NCBI GenBank assembly: GCA_008704415.1 | Contig: VXIS01000421.1 | Span: 1 to 34,619, forward strand | Origin: Sphaerosporella brunnea | Taxonomy: Eukaryota > Ascomycota > Pezizomycetes > Pezizales > Pyronemataceae | Direction of reading: 5' to 3' | DNA length: 34,619 nucleotides | Shown here: piece by piece, positions 8,991 through 19,412 of the stretch | Layout: each line of letters opens with the position of its first letter | How positions within the stretch are numbered: the stretch's first letter is position 1 | The notes under the pieces: model-generated | Seen by the model: the letters and a program-made list of their open reading frames with translations, nothing else | Told to the model about the DNA's origin: nothing | Database searches by the model: none | Program-made: the position numbers and the translations under genes

Positions 8991-10160
8991 ATTCGTTTGA
9001 GCGTTAAGGGCGCTCCCTACATTTGCGTGTAATTTTATACATTCGCTGTTGCATTTCATAGTAGACTTTCGTTCGTGGTAATCATTCGTCGCGCCGTTTT
9101 TTTGCGGACAGCCAGTTGCTATGCTCAGAGTAATGCAGCGTTCCAAGTCGTAACTCCTCCCGGCTTCGAGGAAATGAGTGGTTTCTTCTCATCTGGCGCC
9201 GTGGTTTCCGAGATATTGCGGCCTGCGGCTGAAGGGATGACACAATCGGCACTCGGTCGATGGTTTAGGGAGTTGATGCGGATATGTGCCACCCGGCCCG
9301 TCCTGCCGGCGCAGCAACCTACCACAACGCACCCAAAGTCCGGGCGCGCGCCGACAACAGCTTCTCAAGCGTGCGTGCAATATTTCCGCAGGTCCACCCC
9401 AGGCGTACTGGGAACGGGGAACTAAGCTCGCACTATCGACGAGAAACCAGTAGGAAAAAGCGCCCAAAACAGACAGACACGCCGTGACGTTGCGGTTGGG
9501 AGAACAGAAATGCTAAGTAATATCAACTGGCCAACTCCGGCAACAGTGATGGACACAAGCCGAGCTGTCCGTTGGCTAACTCCAATCTGAACGCGAAACC
9601 ACGATCCGCACTCGGAAAATCCAGGCTTTGTACAAGACGTGGGGGCAGCTGATGCCCCTGGCAGACGCATGCCCATTGCCAGACCAGCCTCGCGGCTGCT
9701 GGCCACAAGCTGTCTGGGCCGGCGGCGGAGCGGAATGCCTGGGCAAAGCATGCCGCTCGAACCCCAAAGTCCTGGACTGTTGTGTCCGGCCTCAGGTGCG
9801 CAATCTCCTCGTCGGCCCAGTTGTCTGTTTGCGGGGGTGAGCAGGTTTGGCACGCCACCATGCAACTCTTTTAGGTCGTGGTTGTCGTCCCGTCCAACAA
9901 GCGGGCCCCCCGTCAGCAGTGGTCAATTTCTGGGTGTATCTGAGCGCTGTCCAGCTATCTGCAGGGCCGGCGTATTGCAAAAAGTTGTCCCAGTGCTCCC
10001 TCTTGGCGCGCGGATGGCCGCCCCGAGCGCGCGTCCGGCGTTGGCGACCCCACACTTGGTTGTGCCTTGCCTCCTCTTAACCGCGTTCCACCAGCATCTG
10101 CATCTAGCACGTGCACGCAGCTGCTTGGCTTGCTCGTTGACCACCTTCGTGTCATGTCAG

Positions 10161-10526
10161 TAGTGCTGTGCATTGGGCGACCGGCGCGGGCGGGACGCGG
10201 CGGTGTAGCCAGGGAAGGGCGGGGTGCACCGGGACACGACGGGGTGATCGGGGTTGGGCGGGGTGTATCGGGGTGCGACGGGGAATCTCGGGGCGGCGTC
10301 GAGGTGAGACTGATGTATGTGGGGCAATGAGGGCCGGTACACCTCCCCGTCCACAATTGGCACACAAGATGTTCGTCTGACAGTGGAATTCAAGAACACG
10401 GCGTCTCCGGTGGACACCCGGCATTATGTAATATACTGGGTGGCCGGGTTGTCGACGGGGCGGCCGGGGGCGGGGCGGGGTGGATTGGAGTCCGTTGAGG
10501 CGGTCGCCGACCCGTGCACAGCACTA
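10161..10526. mobile_element. GC-rich hAT-like MITE (right arm)
   Basis: Mirror copy of the element at 4366-4746, 366 bases long against 381. The difference lies mostly in the C-run, which is missing here, plus single-base indels near 10150-10215. The termini TAGTGCTGTGCA and TGCACAGCACTA are intact. Confidence 0.7.
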
Positions 10527-11406
10527 CGCGTCCGCATCCTCCTTGCTTAACCCTTCGCGTTCCCACACTTCCAAATCATCCTGCCCCAACCAGCTTTTGA
10601 GTAACAAGCATGCTCTACTTGATGTCTCCAAGAGCCTGTTTGGCTTCGTGGTAATAGGATCTCCAGCTTGGGAGAAAGGACACCCAGTCGGGACAATTGG
10701 AATGCGTCTCGAGATGCCGATTCAACATCGGCGTTGTGGTCGTGTTCGAGGCAAACGGGTCCCACACCCTTGAACGCTGGCAATGGCGGACAATACGATA
10801 CTCTTGCGAGGCTGTAGTGCTGCGCTTTCTGTGCTTCCGCTTTTGGGTGGCCAGGTAGACCTGGATGGGGAAACAAACTGTTTTGCGGAACGCAGTATCA
10901 CTGGCCATGTGCACGTGCATGCGATCTCACGATGGATGCCTTGGTCTAAGTCAATGGACGCGCGTTTGCCTGCGAGTGGTGAGCCAGAGTCAAAGTCTCC
11001 CATTCGACGGGGTCAGTCGTTACCGCCGCTGTGGCGCCGTTAACAGTAAAGCATGGTTGGCCACCATTTCCACGCGGAGCCTGGTGATTCGTGTTCAAGC
11101 GGCCACCCCTGGCAAAACGTATCACTCACTCTCTTTGTACGACACGTTGAAGTTCCCATGTTTTGACAGCGACTCCACCAGCTATACAGATTGTCCGTGG
11201 TGCGCCTCACGGACTCGCTTAAACACCCCTCTTCCACCGCGACAACACCGCCACGCAATTGGGAATTTTTTTCTGCGATAACCGGCATATCTTCAGCGTT
11301 ACCGGGCCATCGCCGTTTTGCTTTTATTGACGAAGTGTTTGAATGCGGCGAGATTGCGCGATTCGCCCTAACCCTAAGCGTCTTATCTTTGCGATCGTGT
11401 GCGATA

Positions 11407-11467
11407 CCAGCCTGATCATCTAGATAGCGCGCTGATCATCTAGATAACGGCCTGATCAACCAGATAA
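11407..11467. repeat. Three-copy ~20-bp tandem repeat (right arm)
   Basis: Mirror of 3425-3485, core CTGATCATCTAGATA, again flanked by CCCTAA-type fragments near 11366-11378 and 11476-11487. Confidence 0.75.
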
Positions 11468-12320
11468 CCTAATAACCTAACCCTAAATCTTTTCATCCTG
11501 CATCCCGGTTATCGCGTATCCGATATGATCGCAACCGAGGAGACTGCTGCGGCATCTGCCCCGGGCTAGCCCCCGACTTCTCTTCACCTTCGCCGGCCTT
11601 GCTTTCTTTCCGCACTGTCGCGGAACGCGTCCCTGGGTTGACTTGTTCCGCGCCTCCAGCATCATCGCCTTCCTTGGCGAGGCTGTGGTTTTCGCCACAA
11701 TCCATTCGGTGGCGTGCCGTTGCCAGGCCTGCCGGTCTTTTTGAGTCCAACGAGCGCGGTTCATTCAGCTGAGATGCCGGCGTTGGTAAAGCCTGGATAG
11801 CTGCTGATCCTGATTAAAAAGCGTATGCCTGTCGTCTGTGTATATATCCACAGCCATCAAGGTCTTGGTGACGAGTCAATCCCTGATCCTATCGGTTATG
11901 GAACGTTGACGTAGGGTTAGGGTCAGAGCTGCTTCGACACAAACTACCTCTGCTGCGTCGCGGCGTTCCGCCTTAGGAACTCGCTCAAACACCCCCCCCC
12001 CCCGTTCCACACCGACTCCACCACCCTGCAATAGAGGCTTAGATCCATGCAGAAACGATCAATCACCGGACTTTGTGCTCGTTGGGGATTTGCGAGTTGT
12101 AATGTTGGTGGTTTGAATGGTATGATTTGATATGGAACCCAGCTTTGACACATCGCGTCCAAGATTGCTTGCGCGAGCCCGATCCAAATAGTATCGGAAA
12201 CGTATCCGGGAACTCAAGCACTCATCGAGTGCAAGTTGCAACTGTAGAGGCGCTTTTATAATCCTTGGGCTGTCCAGCGATTTCACGCACACATGCTGTG
12301 TCCTCGACAGCACCCGTGCA

Positions 12321-13330
12321 TTGCTCCGAGTGATCGGCCAGAGCAGTACGAGACCTGGGGGTGCAGGGTCCCACGATGTCCAGTTTATTGACACAACACC
12401 GTATTCATCGGCGACCAGCAAACCACTGTTGCTACGTCCGGCACGATTGGTGCAGACGGCTACCACCGGGGAGCGTTTGGGATCACGCGCACATCATCGT
12501 CAGGCCTCCTGTACTTTCATGGAACGCGAAGATCGTCCAGGTCGATTCGGTCGCTTCAATTTTGCAAGTTATAAGCCATGCCTCTCCAACGCTGCATCTC
12601 GAGATTCGGTTCTGCATCCCATCTTGTCTTTTGTGGAAACGTAGACGACGCGTCGCGAACGATCCCACCCGTTTACCTCCAACGAGAATCATTCCCGCTG
12701 CGGCCTTCCAGAGCACGTACCACAAGCCAATCATGTCCATCCCACCTCGACGCTGCAGAAGTTCAATGAGGAGAGATATACAACCTGGACCTGCAACGCG
12801 AAGATGTCGCACAACCGCGAGCGGGGCAAGTGGATCATTGTTCCCACGGAACCTGCTCCAGCGGGTGCCACTGCAGCCGTCGGTATCAATCTTGGTGATG
12901 AGGGCAAACCAAGTGCAACATTTTTCGGTGTCCTGAGAAGAGCTTTCGGTCAACCTACATGGACATCAAGACGCCAGCCGAGCTCCGGGATGCCGTCAAG
13001 CGTAATTGCGTTGGGGAGCTGTGGAGGGGCCACAACTACGTCCCGAACGATTTGACGGCCCTCAGGCTGCATGACTGCCGACCCGTTGATGCGCGTATTG
13101 CGAATGTTTAGGACCTGAATGACCAGTACAAGCTCGACGACAACCGCCGAAAGAAAAAAACTGATACAGGTGGGCAAGCGACGAAAGAGAGGTTCGCGAA
13201 ACAACCACCGCCGAAGAGAAGAACAAGCACCGCCGAAGAGAAGAACAAGCACCGCCGAAGAGAACAACAAGCACCGCCGAAGAGAAGGTACGTCGGCAGA
13301 ACACATTTAACGCCGTGTTCGCTTCTCTGA
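12321..13330 (+). pseudogene. Unrecognised gene with Lys/Arg-rich repeat tail (right copy)
   Basis: The frame runs from about 12321, meets one TAG at 12642-12644, and continues in the same frame through NEERYTTWTCNAKMSHNRER and GKWIIVPTEP. Near 12900 it shifts to another frame that reads CNIFRCPEKSFRSTYMDIK, PAELRDAVKRNCVGELWRG and DARIANV. It then meets a second TAG (13107-13111 region) and ends in a basic tail rich in K, R, Q and E. One extra G in the GGG near 12900 would join the two frames. The shift and both stops are present in both arms, so they are not arm-specific errors. The tail is encoded by the 22-bp minisatellite at 13202-13286. The long, non-repetitive, hydrophilic reading suggests a once-real protein, but I do not recognise the family. 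Confidence 0.38.
13202..13286. repeat. 22-bp minisatellite, about four copies (right arm)
   Basis: Mirror of 1608-1692, unit core AACAAGCACCGCCGAAGAG. Copy number is the same in both arms, which is notable because such arrays usually change in number quickly. Confidence 0.9.
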
Positions 13331-13933
13331 ACCATCCGTTTTGTGGTCGCAGCAACCACCACGACACGATCGAGGTTTGCATTTGGCCAAATGTGCATCC
13401 AACTCAGTCTTGACGGTGTCAGCGATGTGTTTCGGCAGCGCATCGACAGAGGTTTGAATCTTGCTTAAACCCAATTGTGGGTAGATCACCATGCTGCTGG
13501 CAGGATAAACTGGCTGGGGCAGCCGATGAGGTGGCGGCGGCGGAGGAGGAGGAGGTGGCGGCACAGCAACAGGAGCGCTCGGTAAACAGGATGACCGTCT
13601 GAACAGCTGGAGGCGGAGATAGTTACCGGTACCAGGAACCTCGCGGTTATCGAAACAGGCAATCAAAACCCCTATGCACGCACCGCTTATCCATTGGCGG
13701 AACCTATAGCCCAGGGTATATTCTTTTGTGTTCGCAATTGTTCGGACAAGCGCCGGCCGTCCAGTGTGCTCGTGCATCTGATTCTGGTTAAAGCCGGTTT
13801 TCCTGTCCCAGCGGTTGTTGCGACACACGCGCATTGTGTACTGGTAAAGGTCAATATTGCTGCGCTTGACGAGAACCGCCTCTGCAAAACTGCCTTTCAG
13901 GCTCGGTTTGGGCGGCATGTTCTTTTCTGTCAT
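13307..13933 (-). CDS. Hypothetical protein with polyproline tract (right copy)
   Basis: Mirror copy of 961-1587, with the same 208-residue frame intact. The ATG is at 13931-13933. The 3' end overlaps the plus-strand unknown gene ending at 13330 by 24 bases. Confidence 0.35.
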   Translation of the reverse strand: MTEKNMPPKPSLKGSFAEAVLVKRSNIDLYQYTMRVCRNNRWDRKTGFNQNQMHEHTGRPALVRTIANTKEYTLGYRFRQWISGACIGVLIACFDNREVPGTGNYLRLQLFRRSSCLPSAPVAVPPPPPPPPPPPHRLPQPVYPASSMVIYPQLGLSKIQTSVDALPKHIADTVKTELDAHLAKCKPRSCRGGCCDHKTDGSEKRTRR

Positions 13934-13947
13934 TGTGTAGCTGTCAG

Positions 13948-14379
13948 ATGCGATCGCTGGTCGAGGATGTGGAGGATGCTTACCACTCGTTGCGATGTTG
14001 TGGAGGACGGTCATTGAAGATCTTTGAATGGTACATGTTGACAAGTGGCGACAAGATTGGAAAAGGAGCGGCTGCGGACAGGTTTGAGCACCGAAAACCG
14101 GAGATGTGGGTATTGACAACTGGAGATAGCTTGCAGAGGGCGCAATGCGAAAGGGATTTGCTCAAAGAAAATCCTGGAGCACTGGGTGGGAGACAGCTGG
14201 AGACCAAAGAATGTTTTCCGCACGACAAAAGGAACTGGCAGGATGTCATTTTGGTGGTTGTTGATAGCGCGTTGTCTGCAAGATGCGTTGAACCAACCAC
14301 GGTGGTCACTACACCCCCAATCACTCTTTGCGGCCTACTGAGTTGGTATGAGAACGCGATCCGCTGCCCAAGATGTTAG
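13948..14379 (+). CDS. Unrecognised 143-residue ORF (right copy; mirror 515-946 minus)
   Basis: The first ATG, at 13948, opens 143 residues with a mixed hydrophilic composition (SLKIFEWYMLTSGDKIGKG, HDKRNWQDVILVVVDSAL). It is divergent from the ORF ending at 13933, with only 14 bases between the two ATGs. It also overlaps the possible upstream extension of that ORF, so both are unlikely to be real. The frame is the same length in both arms. I recognise no motif and keep it only as a possibility. Confidence 0.2.
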   Translation: MRSLVEDVEDAYHSLRCCGGRSLKIFEWYMLTSGDKIGKGAAADRFEHRKPEMWVLTTGDSLQRAQCERDLLKENPGALGGRQLETKECFPHDKRNWQDVILVVVDSALSARCVEPTTVVTTPPITLCGLLSWYENAIRCPRC

Positions 14380-14593
14380 CCTTAGGGGTGCCTGGGAAAC
14401 CATGGCCCACACTCAGGGCTGTGGAGATTCTTTCACATAAAGTGCGACCAATACCCCTCTCTCCCCAATAACTACCTGATCGACCTCACCTCGCCGATAA
14501 AGGAATCGAGTCTGGTGAGATCGTGGAGAGGGCGAGGAATGTGAAGGCCGCTGCACACAATCCGTGGATGGCGACAAACATCTCAAGTACTTA

Positions 14594-14764
14594 TCGGCAC
14601 CAAGGAAATCGCCGAATAACCGGCACCGCCAGGCACCTATGAGACATCCAGACCTGGAGAGGGTCGCCCGGAACCTGTCCGAGGTGCCAGGTGCATGCCC
14701 CGGCCTGTCCCACATTGTGGGGCCCTGTTTGTCCCACGGGCCGGCCCGTCTATTGGCTGCCCTG
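14594..14764 (+). mobile_element. Partial CAGGG-type hAT-like element (right arm)
   Basis: Mirror of 130-300, ending GTCTATTGGCTGCCCTG at 14764. It shares with 20300-20457 the string ATCCAGAC, GTCGCCCGGA, TGTGGGGCCC, and GGCCCGTCT before the CCCTG end. It is missing the other half. Confidence 0.6.
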
Positions 14765-14919
14765 GCTGGTACCACGGACCTGGCGGAGCGCTTTTTAATA
14801 CAGTGCTGCAGACGCTTTGGAAGGCAAGGAGAGTTTGGCTTCGGGAGTCTGTCACGGACAAATGTGTTTGCCTGATAGTTGGTGCATAACGGGACGAAGA
14901 GAACTTGGATAGTGGAATA

Positions 14920-15958
14920 TCAAGGTAGCCTGGCACGATAAACAATAACCAACACCCCATAAAGACCAATACCCAAAATCAGCAGTAGCGACGCAACAAG
15001 ACGTCCAGAATCATCAAGGTTATTGTCGTCAATGGCATTGTCAGTGATGACCTGGAGCCTGTCCGAGGTGCATGATGTGCGGAGACGAACTCCACACTTC
15101 CACACCACAGTTTTATGGCTCTCTATATCGGTGATCCACGTGGCTGCATCGTCTAGGCGTTCCGTGTGTTCGTCTAGTTGGATGACTTCCCTACCAGAGG
15201 CTATGCTGTGCCAGGTTGCCTCGGCCGCCTCGGCCTGCTCCTTCAACATACCATTGATATCCCAGCCGGTAACAACTTGGTTGGTCGGCCCGTGTTGCGC
15301 CTCCCGCATGAGCCATGACCAAGCCACAAGTGGGTGATCAGAGCTAGTCCCGTGTTCTGGCGCTCCAGTAGATCAGTCCGTCAAGTCAACGTCCCCAGAC
15401 GACAGAGTACGGTCCAGGATGGCTGTGTACTCGCCTGTCTCGCACGTGGGGGTTTCGTTATCCCAGATCGTTAAATCGTTCCAGTCGATCAGGGTTTCAA
15501 GCCAGGTGTTGTTTCTGCTGGTCTGACATGTGGGATCCCAGCGAGTGCTGTGGGCGTTGGAGTCACCGGCTAGCACGACCCTTCGGTGCGACATGATTTT
15601 GTGGCAATCCGCCTGCCGGCATGGGCGTTGGCCTGTGATGTCATCGCCCCGGACAACGCACTATATCTGATCGCAGTATTCTGCACCGGGAGCCGATCTG
15701 GGTGGTGGCGTCAATCACCATCACGTCTCCGTCGGCGTTCTTCGTGACATCTGTCCGAACGTCAAAGGTGTGTTTGGAGTCGGTTCGTACGGCCGCTCGA
15801 GTCCTTCCTGAGCCGTAGAAACGGAAGCCTTGGTGCGTGACCCGGTAGGATGGAGGTTCCTGAAGTAGCACCAGGTCCGTTTTCTCTCGGATCGCCGTGT
15901 CCAGGCAGGCCTGCAGCGCGGAGCTGGACCTGTTCACGTTGTGCTGGATGCACCGCAT
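14920..15958 (-). pseudogene. LINE ORF2, AP-endonuclease (EEP) domain remnant
   Basis: It starts MRCIQHNVNRSS, the usual opening of the endonuclease that nicks target DNA, followed by TDLVLLQEPP carrying the conserved catalytic Glu. A frameshift near 15650 leads into VVLAGDSNAHSTRWDP, the conserved GDxNAH segment, then LTIWDNETPTC, and a TGA at 15370-15372. The domain-closing SSDHPLVAW follows in the same frame. After that comes a linker (ERLDDAATWITDI) of the kind found before the reverse transcriptase. No reverse transcriptase motif follows. With one frameshift and one stop, the enzyme is inactive as read. Confidence 0.8.
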
Positions 15959-16288
15959 TTAGGCGGCTATGGCCGCCGGCGTGGCCGGGACTGACGCGGT
16001 TGGAGTGTGGGCTTGGGTGCGCTGTCGTTGCTGTAACTCATGTCCCCATCCTCGTCAGCTGCCTTCTCCTTATTCGGCGGAGACCCAATCGGAGTTGCAT
16101 TGGCTGCTGACAGCCGAGCCAGTTGTGGGGGGGCGGCTGTAGTGGTCAACCCCGCGGCCGAAGCACTCCGTGGCCCCATGCCTTTGCCGGCTCAGACGGC
16201 ATCGTTCTTCGCCTGGCACCACGCGTCTTTGGCGGTATGGCTAAGGTGGCAGTTTGGGCTCGTGAGTGTCGATCTGGGGTGCTCACAC

Positions 16289-16849
16289 ATTCTGTCTAAG
16301 ATTATTACACTTGATATGTTTTCTCTTACGTATTTCTTTGCTAAAGCTATAAATTACGTCGCAGTAACGATGGTATGATGTCAGTATTCTACGAGTTTCT
16401 TTACCTTTCTTTACCATGGCATTTTTGGAATGTTCCAGCGTTTGCAAGGCAGGCTGTGTAGGCCTTATCATGATTGCCTTGTTTTACGAATTTGCCACCA
16501 AGCTGTGACCTCATATTATGACATCATGTATTCAGCATCGTTGGCTATAAAAGCTGCGGGCTTTTCCTAGATTCATTCTCATTCTCTTCTTTCGATATGG
16601 CCTTCGAGGAGCCCCGAATGTATTGACTATCACCAATAAATACTGAGGTGATCAGTGACGTGTTTCAGCCCCGATTGTATCGACTATCAACAATAAATAC
16701 TGAGTTGATCAGTGACCTGTTTTCGAGTATCCTCTTGGTATTTAGCAAGTCTGATACACAAACAGTTCTGAGTTTATTTGCATCCGTGAAATAGCGGATC
16801 TTATAAGCTCATGCAAAGCTTACCTTCTGCTTGTGTGTTTAACACAGCT
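16289..16849 (+). mobile_element. 561-bp LTR-like insertion inside LINE ORF1
   Basis: It is flanked on both sides by CTCACAC (16282-16288 and 16850-16856). Taking out the insert and one copy of that repeat rejoins the two halves of ORF1 in frame at the codons for QACEHPR. The insert is more AT-rich than its surroundings. It carries a TATA box (16546-16552) and, downstream, two AATAAA signals (16635-16640, 16692-16697) within a 57-bp tandem duplication. That promoter-then-polyadenylation order is LTR-like. TG...CA ends exist slightly inside the borders (16293 and 16844 or 16846), and a 7-bp duplication is not usual for LTR elements, so solo LTR is the best but not the only reading. Confidence 0.55.
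16612..16725. repeat. 57-bp tandem duplication with polyadenylation signals
   Basis: Two adjacent copies start at 16612 and 16669. Each reads CCCCGA(A/T)TGTAT, GACTATCA, CAATAAATACTGAG and GATCAGTGAC, with a few differences between copies. It lies about 60 bases past the TATA box of the LTR-like insertion. Confidence 0.85.
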
Positions 16850-17691
16850 CTCACACGCCTGAATGTTGCATTTGTGCTCGGCCGTCAGATGGCCGACGCT
16901 GGAATGAGCGCAGCGTGTTGTAGCGCCCGTTGCACGCAGTCCGCATCTGTGGGCTAGGTGATCCCATCCTGAGCAGTATTCGCAAAAGGCGTCTGGCCCG
17001 GCCTTAAGGTAGAGCTGAACTGTCAGGCAGCGTACGGCCAGAAAGAGACCCTTCTTCATCGGGTGCGTCGCCATTCCGCGGTCCTTGACTGCAAAGGTGA
17101 CGGAGGACGAGCAAATTTCACCAGCGTCAAGACGGCGATGAACATCGGACTCGTTGGTGAGCCATCATATGTTCAGAGGGATGTCCAGCCCATCATTGTC
17201 AGTTGACAACTCGCGCGTCAGGGCCTCCAGCTAGCCCAGGTATCTCCTCGCCTCGACTCCGTGGACCTTGATTCTGGTCCACTCCTCGTTCAACTCCACA
17301 GCGACAACGTTGGGGTCAACCTGTCTTGCCGCCGCTAGGATCGTTGGTCTGAAGGTACACACCTGAACAGCCGAGGCGGCGCCGTGATGGTGCCGCGCTG
17401 ATTGCGTGCTGCCTTAACTATGCGGCAGAAGCCCGGAGCTCCTGCATTCGCAAGGGCGTCGTTGATGGCCCTGATCATTCCGACGCCATAGTTCTCTGCC
17501 ACCTGCAGCTGCGAGGCGCCATCTTCCCTCGTCAGGATGATCGTTCGGTTGCGGGAAGGGAGCTCGTGCCCTGCGGCCTTCACGTCCGGAAGGCCTTGCT
17601 TCGCAGCTTCCATGGTTTTGCCCGTCTTTTTGCCCTTCTGTGCTGTGATCCAGGAACCGTCGGCGCGCGTATTTTTCAGGGCCTCTCGCCA

Positions 17692-19412
17692 CTATCTACA
17701 TCAAGCTACATAGCACGTTCTTTCAATCAATCATTGAGATCGTTGTAGCGTGCAAGCTGACCTTCCAGCATCATTTTGTGCATGTTGGTTCGCGTCAACC
17801 GTCAGATGCTCGTGTGGCCGAGGGTGCCTAGGCTCTCTGGCATCAATCACAATGATGTGGTGTGACTGGTCGGTGAGGGGCATGAGTTCGATGGTGAACA
17901 GGATCGAAGGTCTGGCTTGCTCGCGTTCTTGTCATCCTGTTCATGCCGGTGGTAATGGACTTTGCAAGCGTTGTGTGATAGCATGTAGCTCAAAGGAGTT
18001 GCGCGGGGTTCTCTATTAACCACTTTGTGATCTTCTCTGCAGGGTGGGTGTTTCCGCACAACCCAGGTGGCGTCGATGTGGTCAGGGGAACACGGTGCCC
18101 GTCGTGAGCTGCTCGACGTAGAAGTTGAGGGTTGTTGGCAAACCCGGCAGTCCTAGCACCGCCACCACGGAAATGTTGTCCAATTGTTCTCGTCTTCACT
18201 TGTTCCTCCTAGCAACGCAGCTCATTGTGAAGTTTCTGGCGGCAGGTGGATGCAGTTGGCAACTTCGCTCCGGCCATCAAATTACTACCTTGCACATTGG
18301 AGACACCAACTGGTGGTCACCGTTGAAGATGCGCGCCACTTTGATGTGCGCCCAAAAAAGGCGGCGTGTGGGAATGCGGCAAAGTCGGACTCGACGTAGC
18401 CGAACACATGAACTCGGTGTGTTCGATCATATAGTTGGTTAGGCTCGACTGTTGCTAACACCACCACATGTAACATCCACCTTGATTGCCAGTTTCATAT
18501 ACTGACAAGAACAACCAGGAGCCGGCAGCTTCGGTGCCATTTTCCTGATCCGTGGGTTCTGCATCTTAATCAGAGCAGAACTGTTTGCAGGGGGAACACC
18601 GCGTGTGTTTGGTCACTGTTTGTTTTTCTCCGTCGTTCACTCAAGAAGGTAAATGCCAGCAACATTCCCTCTTTTATATACTGACAAAGGCAACAAGGTG
18701 CAGCGTCGCAGGAATGGACGGCGTTTTCTGACGACATGGCAGAGGAAGAGACTTTGTCTGCGTCGTCTTATCCCAAGCATCTTACCAGTACATGGGTACC
18801 GCAGATTCATCATAGCAGAACCGTTTTCAAGGGGAATAGAGCCTTTGTTTGGTACCTGCTTTCTTGCGCCCTTCGGTCAGACAGGGAACACCAGTTGAAT
18901 TGCCTCTCCCGTCGCGGCGCCCTGTGAAGTGCCTCCACAGAAGGCGAAGTATTTGCACTGCGGCAAAGCTAACCCTTGAAATACTGACGAAGACAACTAC
19001 GTGGTTCATCAACTGCCATGTTGTCCAAGATGTTGGTGGTCACTTGTCCGAAAGCACGTTACACTGCCAGCCTATTTGCGCCCAGGCCGCCTACTCTGTC
19101 AATGGGGGTGGTCGTATTATTTTGTGCCTGGTGTTGCTTCGGGTGCATTTGGCAAAAGATTTGGGTCCCAGATTTTCTGGTATTGGTGTTGAGTTGAATA
19201 TTGATCGCGTCATCTCTTTAATTTGAGAGTTAATGGATAATTGACTAGTTTTTTTTGATCTCAATCGTCTCGCTTTGTAACCAATAATCTGGTGAGATTT
19301 AATCCTCGTTTTGCGCGTTGGACGTTGTTTTCTTCTTGCCGTCTACAGTTGGATCAACAGAGTGCCACAACAGAGACATTAACTCTTATATCGCGCGTCT
19401 ATGGGATAGTAA
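17692..19412. other. Region without a supported gene, with diverged direct repeat
   Basis: The part just upstream of LINE ORF1 (17692-18480) may be LINE 5' sequence but shows no motif. The diverged duplication at 18490-18870 is described separately. The motif ATACTGAC(A/G)A(G/A) appears at about 18499, 18678 and 18981, followed by a CAAC-containing stretch each time. Around 19200-19310 the DNA becomes AT-rich. Confidence 0.45.
18490..18870. repeat. Diverged direct repeat, two units
   Basis: Unit one (about 18495-18615) contains TATACTGACAAGAACAAC and AGCAGAACTGTTTGCAGGGG. Unit two (about 18674-18865) contains TATACTGACAAAGGCAAC and AGCAGAACCGTTTTCAAGGG. The second unit has extra sequence in its middle. 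A TTTGTTTGGT-like string follows each unit. This is an old duplication and I cannot assign it to a known element. Confidence 0.5.

Larger units (their letters stand above)
7458..14893. repeat. Right arm of the palindrome
   Basis: This is the mirror copy of 1-7449 and carries the same features in reverse order and orientation. After 14893 the sequence runs without visible junction into unique DNA holding a LINE remnant. If one arm is artefactual, this arm is the one with credible flanking sequence. Frames are sometimes better here (the 3' end of the unknown gene at 12321-13330) and sometimes better in the left arm (the central gene). Confidence 0.97.
14920..17691 (-). mobile_element. Decayed Tad1/I-like non-LTR retrotransposon (LINE)
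   Basis: Minus-strand order is ORF1 (Gag-like, 17691 to 15967) then ORF2 (15958 onward), with the ORF2 ATG nine bases past the ORF1 stop, as in fungal Tad-type elements. ORF2 holds an endonuclease domain, but the reverse transcriptase and RNase H parts are absent: similarity to such elements fades by about 15000. LINEs are normally 5'-truncated, so loss of the 3' part means a later deletion or rearrangement. Stops such as TAG and TGA in place of likely Gln/Trp codons are compatible with C-to-T mutation, but I cannot show repeat-induced point mutation from one copy. ORF1 is interrupted by the insertion at 16289-16849. Confidence 0.8.
15967..17691 (-). pseudogene. LINE ORF1, Gag-like zinc-knuckle protein (broken)
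   Basis: The first frame gives a basic segment (QKGKKTGKTMEAAKQ) and RNRTIILTREDGA, a strand pattern typical of Tad ORF1 RNA-binding proteins. A frameshift lies near 17340-17400. The second frame reads DPNVVAVELNEEWTRIKVHG and later KDRGMATHPMKKGLFLAVRC. It reaches a CX2CX4HX4C zinc knuckle (CEYCSGWDHLAHRC) near 16930-16970 and a second knuckle with one Cys changed to Ser (CAHSSVGHLTAEHKC). After the LTR-like insertion the same frame resumes at the codons for CEHPRS and SHTAKDAWC. There are in-frame stops near 17230, 17170 and 16205. The product would package element RNA; this copy is dead. Confidence 0.75.

Noticed and set aside
14893..14930. Idea that the end of the palindrome itself cut the LINE
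   Set aside because: The partner of 14893 is the first base of the window, so the true end of the palindrome is unknown, and the LINE similarity fades slightly before it.
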